64,000 bases of DNA from Chryseobacterium contaminans (GTDB lineage Bacteria; Bacteroidota; Bacteroidia; Flavobacteriales; Weeksellaceae). Below, in pieces: positions 9,412 through 18,230 of this stretch (position 1 is the first letter of the stretch; each line of letters begins with the position of its first letter). The stretch covers positions 1 through 64,000 of the forward strand of contig NZ_MAYF01000024.1 in the NCBI RefSeq assembly GCF_001684955.1. The letters run 5' to 3'. Made by a program: the position numbers and the translations under genes. The notes beneath the pieces were generated by a model, which searched no databases, was not told where the DNA came from, and saw only the letters and a program-made list of their open reading frames with translations.

Positions 9412-10671
9412 ATGCTAGCTTTAAAGGCAGAAAACATATCAAAACAATACCGTCTGGGTGAAGTGGGAACAGGAACTCTTTCTCATGACCTCAACAGGCT
9501 TTGGCATAAAGTAAGAGGCAAAGAAGATCCTTATTTAAAGATTGGTGAAGCCAATGACAGAGCCTCTAAAGGAAATTCCGACTATGTATGGTCGCTCCGT
9601 GATATCAACTTTGAAATTGAACAGGGAGATGCTGTAGGAATAATAGGGAGAAATGGGGCCGGAAAATCTACATTGCTAAAACTCTTAAGTAAGGTAACCA
9701 AACCTACTACAGGCAAGATCTATACAAATGGCCGAATAGCATCTCTATTAGAAGTTGGGACCGGGTTCCACCCTGAAATGACCGGCCGCGAAAATGTATT
9801 TTTAAACGGAGCCATTCTGGGGATGACCAGAAAAGAAATCAAACGTAAATTTGATGAGATTGTAGATTTTTCAGGAGTTGAAAGATATATTGACACCCCT
9901 GTTAAAAGATATTCTTCGGGAATGTATGTACGTCTTGCATTTGCAGTCGCTGCCCACCTGGAATCTGAAATTTTAATTGTAGACGAAGTTCTTGCTGTAG
10001 GAGACGCAGATTTTCAGAAAAAATGTCTGGGAAAAATGAATGATGTAGCCAAAGGAGAAGGAAGAACAATCCTTTTTGTAAGTCATAATATGACGGCTGT
10101 AAAAGAGCTTTGTAATAAAGGAATTCTTCTTACCCAAGGAACATTAGAGTATGAAGGTGATATGCTAAGCACCATCATAGAGTATCAAAAAAACAGTGCA
10201 TCTACCTCTCATTATCTGTATAATGGGAATCTGGATGATGCTATAGGAAATGAAAACATCAGAATAAAGGAGTTTTCAGTATCTGCCCAACACGGTAAAC
10301 TGATTGATATTAATTCGGGGATAAGAGTTAAATTGGTTTTCCATAATAACCGTCCCAATATCAATCTGGATGCAACTTTTGAGTTAAGGAACTATGAAGA
10401 GCTCATTGTTTTCCATGTAGGGAAGATTCTTACCAAAGATCAGGATTCTAAAACTGGAGAATATTCTATTGAGTTTGATATTCCGGCAGGATTATTAAAC
10501 GCAGGAAATTACTATTTCAAATTATTCTTTGGAAAAGACCAGACTGAAGCCTTATTTATACTTGACAATTCCGTTGGTTTTGAAGTTGAAAATGTAAAAG
10601 TGGGAAGCAAAATGCATATATACCCGGGAATTACAAGACCTAATTTTGACTATAATGTAAAAACACCATGA
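9412..10671 (+). CDS. wzt: Polysaccharide ABC transporter ATPase (Wzt-like, with C-terminal domain)
   Basis: This is the ATPase partner of the permease. The N-terminal nucleotide-binding domain has Walker A GRNGAGKS (79-86), signature YSSGM (167-171) and Walker B ILIVDE (187-192). From about residue 270 a further domain of about 150 residues follows, rich in beta strands. In Wzt proteins of the E. coli O9a type such a domain binds the capped end of the O-antigen and sets export specificity, so this exporter probably recognises a terminal modification on the glycan. The gene ends overlapping the next gene by 4 bases (ATGA). Confidence 0.93.
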   Translation: MLALKAENISKQYRLGEVGTGTLSHDLNRLWHKVRGKEDPYLKIGEANDRASKGNSDYVWSLRDINFEIEQGDAVGIIGRNGAGKSTLLKLLSKVTKPTTGKIYTNGRIASLLEVGTGFHPEMTGRENVFLNGAILGMTRKEIKRKFDEIVDFSGVERYIDTPVKRYSSGMYVRLAFAVAAHLESEILIVDEVLAVGDADFQKKCLGKMNDVAKGEGRTILFVSHNMTAVKELCNKGILLTQGTLEYEGDMLSTIIEYQKNSASTSHYLYNGNLDDAIGNENIRIKEFSVSAQHGKLIDINSGIRVKLVFHNNRPNINLDATFELRNYEELIVFHVGKILTKDQDSKTGEYSIEFDIPAGLLNAGNYYFKLFFGKDQTEALFILDNSVGFEVENVKVGSKMHIYPGITRPNFDYNVKTP

Positions 10672-11069
10672 TACCTCAGATAATACAGTTTCCGAAAATA
10701 TATGATAAACGGGGAAATCTTTCATTTCTGGAACATCCCAACCAGCTTCCTTTTGAAATTGCCCGAACCTATTGGATTTATGATGTTCCGGGTGGAGAAC
10801 TGCGAGGCAGCCATGCTTTTAAAGAACAACAGGAAGTAATTATCGCATTATCCGGAAGCCTTGATGTTGTGATACACGATGGAAAGGAAGAGAAAGTGTA
10901 CTCATTAAACCGTTCTTATTACGGATTATATATTCCTAAAATGTATTGGAGAAGGCTGGAAAATTTTTCCACCAATTCTCTGGCACTCATTGTTTCTGAT
11001 AAGTCTTATGATGAGAATGACTACATAAGAGATTTCGAAATATTTAAACAGCTTACAGATGAAAGATAG
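10668..11069 (+). CDS. FdtA/QdtA-type dTDP-sugar 3,4-ketoisomerase, copy 1
   Basis: FdtA and QdtA move the keto group of dTDP-4-keto-6-deoxyglucose from C4 to C3, preparing a 3-amino sugar. The 133-residue single-domain cupin contains RTYWIYDVPGG, RGSHAFKEQQEVI with the conserved histidine, and a C-terminal Y(D)ENDYIRDFEIF. FdtA gives the galacto and QdtA the gluco configuration; the sequence alone does not tell me which. It overlaps wzt by 4 bases and the next ketoisomerase gene by 11. The metal-type histidines are sparse: the usual RGxHAHK appears as RGSHAFK, so one His is replaced. Confidence 0.85.
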   Translation: MIPQIIQFPKIYDKRGNLSFLEHPNQLPFEIARTYWIYDVPGGELRGSHAFKEQQEVIIALSGSLDVVIHDGKEEKVYSLNRSYYGLYIPKMYWRRLENFSTNSLALIVSDKSYDENDYIRDFEIFKQLTDER

Positions 11070-11481
11070 AGTTTCAGTTTTTGATTGCAGTGTAATTGAT
11101 CTGGGTAAAGTTGGTTTTGATGAAGGAAATCTTACGGTGGTTGAAAACAATTCCCATTTCCCGTTTGATGTAAAAAGAGTCTTTTATCTGTATGACATTG
11201 CAGGTGGTGAAAGCCGGGGAGCACATTCCCATAAAGAGTGTCATCAGTTTCTGATAGCAGCCAGTGGAAGCTTTGAAGTTTCATTGGATGACGGAAAGTT
11301 TAAAAGACAGGTATTTCTAAACCGTCCTGATTTAGGATTACATATTCCTCCGGGAATCTGGGCCTCGGAAATTAATTTTTCTTCGGGGGCTATTTGTTTG
11401 GTTTTAGCGTCTCACCATTATAATGAAAAAGATTATGTGAGAGACTATGATACTTTTTTAAAGATACAGAATGAATTATAA
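11059..11481 (+). CDS. FdtA/QdtA-type dTDP-sugar 3,4-ketoisomerase, copy 2
   Basis: A 140-residue cupin of the same family as the preceding gene. It has the [16 protein letters not shown] segment, the motif [11 protein letters not shown] with two histidines, and the ending [14 protein letters not shown]. Its histidine motif is closer to the active-enzyme pattern than that of copy 1. It overlaps the genes on both sides by 11 bases, so translation is probably coupled. Adjacent family members could form a heteromer, or one could have a different substrate; the sequence does not decide. Confidence 0.85.
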   Translation: MKDRVSVFDCSVIDLGKVGFDEGNLTVVENNSHFPFDVKRVFYLYDIAGGESRGAHSHKECHQFLIAASGSFEVSLDDGKFKRQVFLNRPDLGLHIPPGIWASEINFSSGAICLVLASHHYNEKDYVRDYDTFLKIQNEL

Positions 11482-11971
11482 AATACACCCTCTGGCAGAT
11501 GTCCAGTCCGAAAATATTGGTACAGATACAATGATCTGGCAGTTTTGTGTAATTCTAAAAAATGCTAAAATTGGCAGCAATTGTAATATTAACTGCAATG
11601 TTTTTATAGAAAACGATGTTGTCATTGGAGATAATGTCACCATAAAACCTGGCGTTCAGGTATGGGACGGCGTTACTTTGGAAGACAATGTTTTTATTGG
11701 TCCTAATGTAACTTTTACTAATGATTTAATTCCACGCTCTAAGCAATATCCAATAGAATTTAGCAAAACGCTTGTGAGAAAAGGAGCTTCTATTGGAGCT
11801 AATGCCACTATTGTTGCTGGTAACACCATTGGAGAAAATGCTTTAATTGGAGCAGGAAGTGTAGTCACAAAAGATGTTCCTGCCAATACAGTTTGGTTTG
11901 GAAATCCGGCCAAACAAAGGGGAACGATTAATAATAACGGAGAAATATTATATACAAAAGCTAATGATTAA
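11471..11971 (+). CDS. Left-handed beta-helix acetyltransferase (likely dTDP-3-aminosugar N-acetyltransferase)
   Basis: The 166-residue protein is a hexapeptide-repeat (LbH) acyltransferase with repeats such as IGSNCN, IGDNVT, IGANAT and IGENAL, and the ending GNPAKQRG. Related enzymes (FdtC, QdtC, WlbB) acetylate the amino group of nucleotide-linked amino sugars with acetyl-CoA. Its position between the ketoisomerases and the aminotransferase supports acetylation of dTDP-Fuc3N or dTDP-Qui3N. It overlaps the ketoisomerase by 11 bases and the aminotransferase by 8 (ATGATTAA). Confidence 0.82.
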   Translation: MNYKIHPLADVQSENIGTDTMIWQFCVILKNAKIGSNCNINCNVFIENDVVIGDNVTIKPGVQVWDGVTLEDNVFIGPNVTFTNDLIPRSKQYPIEFSKTLVRKGASIGANATIVAGNTIGENALIGAGSVVTKDVPANTVWFGNPAKQRGTINNNGEILYTKAND

Positions 11972-13064
11972 GTTTTTAGATCTTCAGAAAATTAATTTAG
12001 AATACCAGCAGGAAATAGAGGCAAAACTTATAGAAGTCTTCCGTTCCGGATGGTATTTGATGGGAAAAGAACTCTCTGATTTTGAAGTTAATCTTTCACA
12101 TTATATCGGTGCAAAGCATGCCATTGGAGTAGCCAATGGATTAGATGCTCTTCGTCTTATTCTTCGTGGCTATATTGAATTAGGCATCATGAGTCCGGGT
12201 GATGAAATTATTGTTCCTTCCAATACTTATATTGCTTCTATTCTTGCCATTTCTGATAATGGATTAATCCCTGTTTTGGTGGAGCCGGAAATCAATACCT
12301 ACAATATCGATATTTCCAAAATCCAGGAAAAAATCACTTCTAAAACGAAAGGTATTCTTCTTGTTCATTTACAGGGAAGAATTGTTTTTTCGGAGCAGCT
12401 TAAGGAACTTGCTCACCAGCATCATCTTAAAATCATTGAAGATAATGCCCAGGCCATTGGTGCAGAATGGAATGGTATAAAATCCGGAAACCTTGGAGAC
12501 GCAGCAGGATTCAGCTTTTATCCGGGTAAAAATCTAGGTGCTTTAGGAGATGCCGGAGCTGTTACCACTAACGATGATGATTTAGCAAAAACCATCAGAG
12601 CATTAGCCAACTATGGTTCCAATCAGAAGTATGTTAATATTTACAAAGGATTAAACTCCAGATTAGATGAAATTCAGGCTGCAGTTTTAGATATCAAGCT
12701 GAAATATATCGATCGTGAAAATGAAATCAGAAGGACTATTGCCCAACGTTTTATCCACGAAATTACACATCCTGACATCATTCTTCCGGAATATCCTGAA
12801 AATGAAAAAGAGCATGTGTGGCATGTATTTGTCATCAGGTCATCCAGAAGGGATGAACTTCAGGCCTACCTTACGGAAAATGGAATTCAGACTCTGATCC
12901 ACTACCCTATTCCGCCTCACAAACAAGAAGCCTATAAAGAATGGGAAAACCTTTCATTCCCTATCAGTGAAAAAATACATCAGGAAGTTTTAAGTCTTCC
13001 TATCTCTTCAGTAATGAGTAAAGAAGATATCTCTATCATAATTAAAGTCATAAACAAGTTTTAA
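11964..13064 (+). CDS. DegT/DnrJ/EryC1 aminotransferase (FdtB/QdtB-like), copy 1
   Basis: A PLP-dependent sugar aminotransferase of 366 residues that would aminate the 3-keto sugar made by FdtA/QdtA. The PLP lysine is in [14 protein letters not shown] (about residue 189), with [11 protein letters not shown] for cofactor contact and [10 protein letters not shown] near the N-terminus. The start is the ATG at 11964, overlapping the acetyltransferase stop; this gives the same 366-residue length as the second copy at 17129. The two copies are very similar by eye along their whole length. Confidence 0.9.
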   Translation: MIKFLDLQKINLEYQQEIEAKLIEVFRSGWYLMGKELSDFEVNLSHYIGAKHAIGVANGLDALRLILRGYIELGIMSPGDEIIVPSNTYIASILAISDNGLIPVLVEPEINTYNIDISKIQEKITSKTKGILLVHLQGRIVFSEQLKELAHQHHLKIIEDNAQAIGAEWNGIKSGNLGDAAGFSFYPGKNLGALGDAGAVTTNDDDLAKTIRALANYGSNQKYVNIYKGLNSRLDEIQAAVLDIKLKYIDRENEIRRTIAQRFIHEITHPDIILPEYPENEKEHVWHVFVIRSSRRDELQAYLTENGIQTLIHYPIPPHKQEAYKEWENLSFPISEKIHQEVLSLPISSVMSKEDISIIIKVINKF

Positions 13065-14300
13065 ATGATAAAAAGGAAAAAACTTTTATTTGTAACCAAT
13101 TCATTACAAAAAGCGGGATCTGAAAAATATACTTTTGAAATCGTAAAGAATATAGATAAATCGCTATTTGATGTGGAGGTATTAACCACTGCCGATGTTC
13201 ATATAAATAAAAAATTTCCTCACATTTATTATTTTGAACTCAAAAAATTAGGTATAAAGATTCATACCAACCTTTATAGACCGGGAGAAATTCAGGTGGA
13301 TTTCATGAATCGTCTTCCTTTCAAAAAAATTTCAAATTATATCCTGTTCAGAATTAACAGATACAGGAGAAGCAGTTTGTATCATAAAAGGCTGAATAAG
13401 CTTCTTAATTCTTTTGATGCTGTAATCCTGGTGGATGCTTTATTCTTTCATCATATAAAAAATAATCTTAATCCTGACATTCACTTTGAAACCCATCTGA
13501 TGTGTCATCAGGCTCAGTTTAATCCTGACTTCAAAATCTATGAAGCTTATGATAAAAATTCAACTGAATACAATTTCGTGTATGCTGATGAATATCAATT
13601 AAAAGAAATAGAAGCCCAGGAGGTTAGAATAAAAAATACCTTTGGATTCCCATTATCAATCAATGTTCATGATTTAACTCCTGTAGACTACCACAAGATT
13701 GTGGAAAAGAAAGAACTTAATATTGGGGTCTTTACCAGAATCAACAGAATTAAACCGATTGATAAAATACTGGAAGCATTTGAAATTTTAAAAAATCTGA
13801 ACTCTGAGGTAAAGCTTAAAATCTTTGGCCATATTCAGGATCCTGATTACCATTCAGAATTAATGGAGGTCATTAAAAATAAAGGGCTTATTCATCATAT
13901 TTCATTTGAGGGCCATGCCGAAAACATGTTGGAAAGCATTAAAGAAAAAAATGTTTCCCTTGCCTGGATTGTTTCTATTTATGAATATGTAGGTTATGCC
14001 GCTACTGAATTATGCATGAACAATATTCCTATTATTCTGGATAATATTGATGGAAACAATTCAATAAAGCCTATTGATAATGAAACATCTATTCCTCCTT
14101 ATTTTTATACCCCTTCAGCATTAGCGAAACATACTCATTACATATTATCCAACAATAAATTAGAAGAATTACAACAGTTGGAGACGGATCAATTTTTATC
14201 CAATCATGATCTTGAGAAAAATATAAGACACTATGAACAATATCTATTAGAGGTATTAAAAAAAGAAGAAGCAAAAAATCCAATAAACTATGAGTGCTAA
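13065..14300 (+). CDS. Glycosyltransferase, GT4-like
   Basis: A 411-residue GT-B type enzyme. It opens KKLLFVTNSLQKAGSEK, a typical GT4 start, and GVFTRINRIKPIDKILEAFE begins the donor-binding half. The usual C-terminal E-x7-E motif is weak (YEYVGYAATELCMNNIP), so the catalytic details may differ. It follows the aminotransferase directly and overlaps the next glycosyltransferase by 11 bases. Donor and acceptor are unknown. Confidence 0.8.
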   Translation: MIKRKKLLFVTNSLQKAGSEKYTFEIVKNIDKSLFDVEVLTTADVHINKKFPHIYYFELKKLGIKIHTNLYRPGEIQVDFMNRLPFKKISNYILFRINRYRRSSLYHKRLNKLLNSFDAVILVDALFFHHIKNNLNPDIHFETHLMCHQAQFNPDFKIYEAYDKNSTEYNFVYADEYQLKEIEAQEVRIKNTFGFPLSINVHDLTPVDYHKIVEKKELNIGVFTRINRIKPIDKILEAFEILKNLNSEVKLKIFGHIQDPDYHSELMEVIKNKGLIHHISFEGHAENMLESIKEKNVSLAWIVSIYEYVGYAATELCMNNIPIILDNIDGNNSIKPIDNETSIPPYFYTPSALAKHTHYILSNNKLEELQQLETDQFLSNHDLEKNIRHYEQYLLEVLKKEEAKNPINYEC

Positions 14301-15153
14301 AGTATCTGTTATCGTACCTTGCTACAATCAGGCACAGTATCTTGATGAGTGTCTTCAGTCTGTTCTTGACCAAACCCATCAAAACTGGGAATGTATCATT
14401 GTTAATGATGGCTCTACAGATAATACTGAGGAAACCGCAAAAAAATGGACTGCAAAAGATCCCCGCTTCAGCTATGTCTATAAGGAGAACGGAGGATTAT
14501 CATCAGCCAGAAATGCAGGGTTAGAAAAAGCTCAGGGAGATTACATTCAGTTTTTAGATAGTGATGATATGATTCATCGGGAAAAATTTTCCAAAAGCCT
14601 GAAACATGATTCAGAATATCCATTAATGGTAAGTCAATTTACCATTTACAGAAACCATAGTCATGATCCTGGTTATAACCGCGTTGAGCAGGAATACCTA
14701 TCCTTTGAGGGCATTGTCTTCGGATGGGATTTAAAATTCAGCATCCCCATTCACTGCTCCTTGATCTCTAAAGAACTGCTCAAAGGTTTCCTTTTTGATA
14801 CGTCCTTAAAAAGCTGTGAAGACTGGCTGATGTGGATTTATATTACCAAAGATAATCCGAAGGTTCTTCTAGTAGATGAACCGCTTGCCCATTACCGCAA
14901 GGAAGACAATAATAACAGCATGTCTTCAGACCTATACAAAATTCTTCATCAAAGAATCAAAATTCTTCCCATATTAAAAAGGCTGTATGGCGATGATCTT
15001 CATGATCGTTTAGCCTATCACATCATTGATGTACGTTCCTCTCAGTTTATTGAAATGAGATCTGAATTTAATAAAATAACAGGCGGCAGATTTATATCCG
15101 GTTATCTGAATTTCAAAAAATATTATTATAATCTTTTTCAGAAAAAAAGCTAA
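14290..15153 (+). CDS. Glycosyltransferase family 2
   Basis: A 287-residue GT-A enzyme with VSVIVPCYNQAQYLDECL, NDGSTDNT and the metal-binding FLDSDD motif, followed by a C-terminal acceptor region with CEDWLMW. It transfers a sugar from an activated donor in the cytoplasm. It overlaps the previous gene by 11 bases and ends before a gap with a hairpin. Confidence 0.9.
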   Translation: MSAKVSVIVPCYNQAQYLDECLQSVLDQTHQNWECIIVNDGSTDNTEETAKKWTAKDPRFSYVYKENGGLSSARNAGLEKAQGDYIQFLDSDDMIHREKFSKSLKHDSEYPLMVSQFTIYRNHSHDPGYNRVEQEYLSFEGIVFGWDLKFSIPIHCSLISKELLKGFLFDTSLKSCEDWLMWIYITKDNPKVLLVDEPLAHYRKEDNNNSMSSDLYKILHQRIKILPILKRLYGDDLHDRLAYHIIDVRSSQFIEMRSEFNKITGGRFISGYLNFKKYYYNLFQKKS

Positions 15154-15335
15154 TTGTACTTCAGAATAAAGGCTAATCTGAGAAATTGAACATGTATTAC
15201 TTCTATTAAACTCAAAATAAGACATTTTCATCATTTATGACTCCAGTAATTCTTCAATAGTATAAAGAGTCTGACAATAATATCCTCCTTTGGACCAAAA
15301 TAGCATTGAATTTGCTTTACAGTTCACAAAGAGCT

Positions 15336-15380
15336 ATAACACCTCTACGATGGTATCAATTGTAGAGTGTTATTTATTTA
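15336..15380 (+). terminator. Probable terminator downstream of the GT2 gene
   Basis: ATAACAC-C-TCTAC (15336-15348) pairs with GTAGAGTGTTAT (15362-15373), with one bulged C and a 13-base loop, followed by TTATTTA. It probably ends the exporter and first aminosugar unit. Confidence 0.5.
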
Positions 15381-15387
15381 TATATCC

Positions 15388-15483
15388 ATGATAAAACATA
15401 TACCATCTATTTCTTTCAATAAGATAGGCCTTGCTAAATTAAAACCCATAGCAATCAGAGCTTTTGGAGATACCACAAGTTGA
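15388..15483 (+). pseudogene. 31-residue open frame, possible remnant of a ketoisomerase gene
   Basis: The short frame starts MIKHIPSISFNKIG. The segment P-x-I-x-x-FNKIG resembles the N-terminus of the third ketoisomerase in this window (KPQIIAFNKIG). The resemblance ends after the first twenty residues and the frame then stops. It could be a decayed copy or chance. Confidence 0.2.
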
Positions 15484-15540
15484 TAAAAAAGATGTTTTTC
15501 ACATTCTAATCGTACTCCTATCTCTTAAAACAAGCTTCAG

Positions 15541-16701
15541 ATGAAAACCAAAATAAAAAACAACAAATCACTTTTCAGTTATTTTAAAAAAATAATTCTA
15601 CGAAATAAGCATAAACCCTATTCATTACAAGCCAAAATAAAAGATATTGAAAACTATAAAAGCAATATCACACAAAAGTTGATTGATAAAGGTGTATTTA
15701 AAAACTATATGCCCAGATTTTTAAATACTGATGAACAATACATTGAAACTGTTAGTCCGGAAATTTCATTGTATCAATTCCAAAATGTTCAGATTGATAT
15801 TAAATCTTCTTCAATCCTATTAAATGATGAATTAATTGTTTATCGAAGTAAGGAAGAAAGATTCAACGAAGGATTTGTAACATCCCATAATGATGAAGAG
15901 GCCCGGATAGATATAAAAGTAAAACCTGAAAAATTGGAAGATGGTTTTTTCCTGGGTGGTAACGGTTCCTGGAACTGGTTTCATTTCCTGATTGAAATAA
16001 TGCCAAAACTCACATTATTTAATGGGAACACGACTACTTTATTAGTAAATGAAATCGTGCTGGAGGTCCCAAGTATGAAAAAGATATTGGAGATTGTAGC
16101 AGGAAATAAATTTGAGATCAAATATCTAAACTCAGATAAAACTTACTTGGTACAGAATCTATATTATATCAATGATTTTAACCGTGTTCAGTTTAATCGC
16201 TTTGATGGATTAATTAAAGCAGAAGGAACATTTTATAATCATGAGGTTACCCGCAGTTTTTCTAATCTTATTTTAGACAGGCTTACCATAAAAAAAGATT
16301 TGCCTGAAAAGATATTTTTATACAGAAAAAATACCCATCGCATTGCAGAGAACCAGGATCAGATATTAGAATATCTTAAAAACTTCGGATTTGCTCCTGT
16401 TTGTCTGGAAGAGTTAAGCATAGATGAGCAGGCCAGCTATTTCCAAAACGCTAAATTTATAATAGGAATCTCCGGCGCAGCCTGGTCCAATATGTTGTTT
16501 TGCAGAAGCCGTCCTAAGGCCATTTGTTTCATTCCTGATAATGCAAAAGAATTCAGCGCATTCTCCAATCTGTCAAAAATTTTTGAGGTGAACTATTATG
16601 CTCAGCTCTACATAAATGACGGTGCACATACTAATAGCAATTTTATGATTAACTTTGACGAGTTTATAGAACTATTTAATGATCTTAATGAAAAAGAATA
16701 A
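15541..16701 (+). CDS. Glycosyltransferase family 61-like protein
   Basis: A 386-residue protein of the GT61/DUF563 type. GNGSWNWFHFLIEIMPKL holds the conserved FHxxxExxP-like segment, and the C-terminal half has IFLYRKN, then FIIGISGAAWSNMLF, where the family has its conserved G-x-H-G-A-x-x-N-like segment (here with Ser for His). It probably transfers a pentose or other sugar to the glycan. It begins a new group that continues with the third ketoisomerase, whose start codon lies inside its 3' end. Confidence 0.75.
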   Translation: MKTKIKNNKSLFSYFKKIILRNKHKPYSLQAKIKDIENYKSNITQKLIDKGVFKNYMPRFLNTDEQYIETVSPEISLYQFQNVQIDIKSSSILLNDELIVYRSKEERFNEGFVTSHNDEEARIDIKVKPEKLEDGFFLGGNGSWNWFHFLIEIMPKLTLFNGNTTTLLVNEIVLEVPSMKKILEIVAGNKFEIKYLNSDKTYLVQNLYYINDFNRVQFNRFDGLIKAEGTFYNHEVTRSFSNLILDRLTIKKDLPEKIFLYRKNTHRIAENQDQILEYLKNFGFAPVCLEELSIDEQASYFQNAKFIIGISGAAWSNMLFCRSRPKAICFIPDNAKEFSAFSNLSKIFEVNYYAQLYINDGAHTNSNFMINFDEFIELFNDLNEKE

Positions 16702-17095
16702 ACCGCAAATAATAGCTTTTAATAAAATTGGTTCTTCAGAGCTTGGTTATATTACCATTGCTGAAGAGCAAAAAAATGTACCTTTTGATATCCAGCGTGT
16801 TTACTGGACTTATTATACTCCACAAGACGTCATCCGAGGAGGCCACGCCCATAAAAAACTACAGCAGGTCATCTTTGCTGTATCCGGCGTTATTACCTTT
16901 AATACTGAAGATAAAGAAGGAAATAAGGAAACTTTTGTTTTAGACCATCCTACAAAAGGACTTTATCTTCCGGAACTGATCTGGAGAGATATAAAATTTT
17001 CCCATAGTGCAGTACTTCTATGTCTTGCCTCTGAACTCTATGACGAAAAAGATTATTTCAGAGATTTTGAAGAGTTTAAAAACTATGTCCCTTAA
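16688..17095 (+). CDS. FdtA/QdtA-type dTDP-sugar 3,4-ketoisomerase, copy 3
   Basis: A cupin of about 135 residues, homologous to the two at 10668 and 11059. It contains RVYWTYYTPQD, RGGHAHKKLQQVI with both histidines, and the ending YDEKDYFRDFEEF. I prefer the ATG at 16688 (MKKNKPQIIAF); an ATG at 16679 adds three residues. It overlaps the GT61 gene and is followed 33 bases later by the second aminotransferase, repeating the ketoisomerase-aminotransferase pairing. No second acetyltransferase accompanies it. Confidence 0.86.
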   Translation: MKKNKPQIIAFNKIGSSELGYITIAEEQKNVPFDIQRVYWTYYTPQDVIRGGHAHKKLQQVIFAVSGVITFNTEDKEGNKETFVLDHPTKGLYLPELIWRDIKFSHSAVLLCLASELYDEKDYFRDFEEFKNYVP

Positions 17096-17128
17096 TAGAA
17101 ACCGTGCTAACTTTTAATAAAAACAACA

Positions 17129-18229
17129 ATGATTAAATTTCTTGATTTACAAAAAGTAAACCTTAATTATCAACAAGAAATAGAAGACGCTTTATTACAG
17201 ACTTTCAGATCCGGATGGTATCTTCAGGGAGAAAAAAATAAGGGTTTTGAAGCCAATCTGGCACAATATATAGGGACAAAACACGCCATAGGTGTTGCTA
17301 ACGGGCTGGATGCACTCCGTCTTATTCTTCGTGGATATATTGAATTGGGTGTAATGAGTCCGGGTGATGAAATTATTGTACCTTCCAATACATATATTGC
17401 CTCTATATTAGCCGTTTCAGATAATGGTTTAGTTCCGGTATTGGTAGAACCCGAACTTAACACTTACAATATTGATATTTCTAAAATTGAAGAGAAAATC
17501 ACGTCAAAAACAAAAGGAATTCTTATTGTTCACCTTCAGGGAAGAGTTGTTTTTTCGGATCAGCTTAAAGAAATTGCAGAAAAACATAATTTAAAAATCA
17601 TTGAAGATAATGCCCAAGCCATCGGAGCAGAATGGAAAGGTCTGAAATCAGGAAATCTAGGAGATGCTGCCGGATTCAGTTTTTATCCAGGTAAAAATTT
17701 GGGTGCATTGGGTGATGCCGGTGCCGTAACTACAAACGATGATGACCTGGCACAAACCATCAGAGCTTTAGCAAACTATGGGTCTAACCAAAAATATGTG
17801 AACATTTATAAAGGTCTAAACTCAAGATTAGATGAGTTGCAGGCGGCGGTTTTGGATGTTAAACTAAAACATATTGACAAAGAGAACGAAACAAGAAGAG
17901 TTATCGCTAAAAAATTTATTGAAGAAATAAAAAATCCTGCTATCATTCTTCCTGAAAATCCTGAAAATGAAGCAGAGCATGTATGGCATGTTTTCGTGAT
18001 AAGAACTGCAAAAAGAGATGAACTTCAGGCTTATCTTACAGAAAAAGGAGTGCAAACAATTATTCACTACCCTATTCCTCCTCATCAACAACAGGCATAT
18101 AAAGAATGGAATGAACTTTCTTTTCCAATCAGTGAAAAAATGCATTCTGAAGTTCTTAGTCTTCCTATTTCTTCCGTTTTAGAAGAAGATGAAATCAATA
18201 CGATCATTAAAGCAGTAAATGAATTCTAG
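17129..18229 (+). CDS. DegT/DnrJ/EryC1 aminotransferase (FdtB/QdtB-like), copy 2
   Basis: A 366-residue PLP-dependent sugar aminotransferase with the PLP lysine Lys189 in [14 protein letters not shown] and Asp160 in [11 protein letters not shown]. It is nearly the same protein as the copy at 11964, with differences scattered mostly in the N-terminal 50 and C-terminal 100 residues. With the ketoisomerase just upstream it forms a second dTDP-3-aminosugar pair. It may make a second aminosugar or be a redundant duplicate. Confidence 0.9.
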   Translation: MIKFLDLQKVNLNYQQEIEDALLQTFRSGWYLQGEKNKGFEANLAQYIGTKHAIGVANGLDALRLILRGYIELGVMSPGDEIIVPSNTYIASILAVSDNGLVPVLVEPELNTYNIDISKIEEKITSKTKGILIVHLQGRVVFSDQLKEIAEKHNLKIIEDNAQAIGAEWKGLKSGNLGDAAGFSFYPGKNLGALGDAGAVTTNDDDLAQTIRALANYGSNQKYVNIYKGLNSRLDELQAAVLDVKLKHIDKENETRRVIAKKFIEEIKNPAIILPENPENEAEHVWHVFVIRTAKRDELQAYLTEKGVQTIIHYPIPPHQQQAYKEWNELSFPISEKMHSEVLSLPISSVLEEDEINTIIKAVNEF

Positions 18230-18230
18230 C

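Larger units (their letters stand above)
15154..15540 (+). other. Intergenic region with hairpin and short ORF
   Basis: This 387-base gap holds no clear gene. It contains a hairpin (15336-15373) and a 31-codon open frame (15388-15483). The rest is AT-rich and shows no recognisable promoter match. It may contain decayed coding sequence. Confidence 0.5.

Noticed and set aside
11874-11963. Upstream extension of the first aminotransferase
   Set aside because: It lies inside the acetyltransferase gene, and the second copy starts at the position equivalent to 11964.
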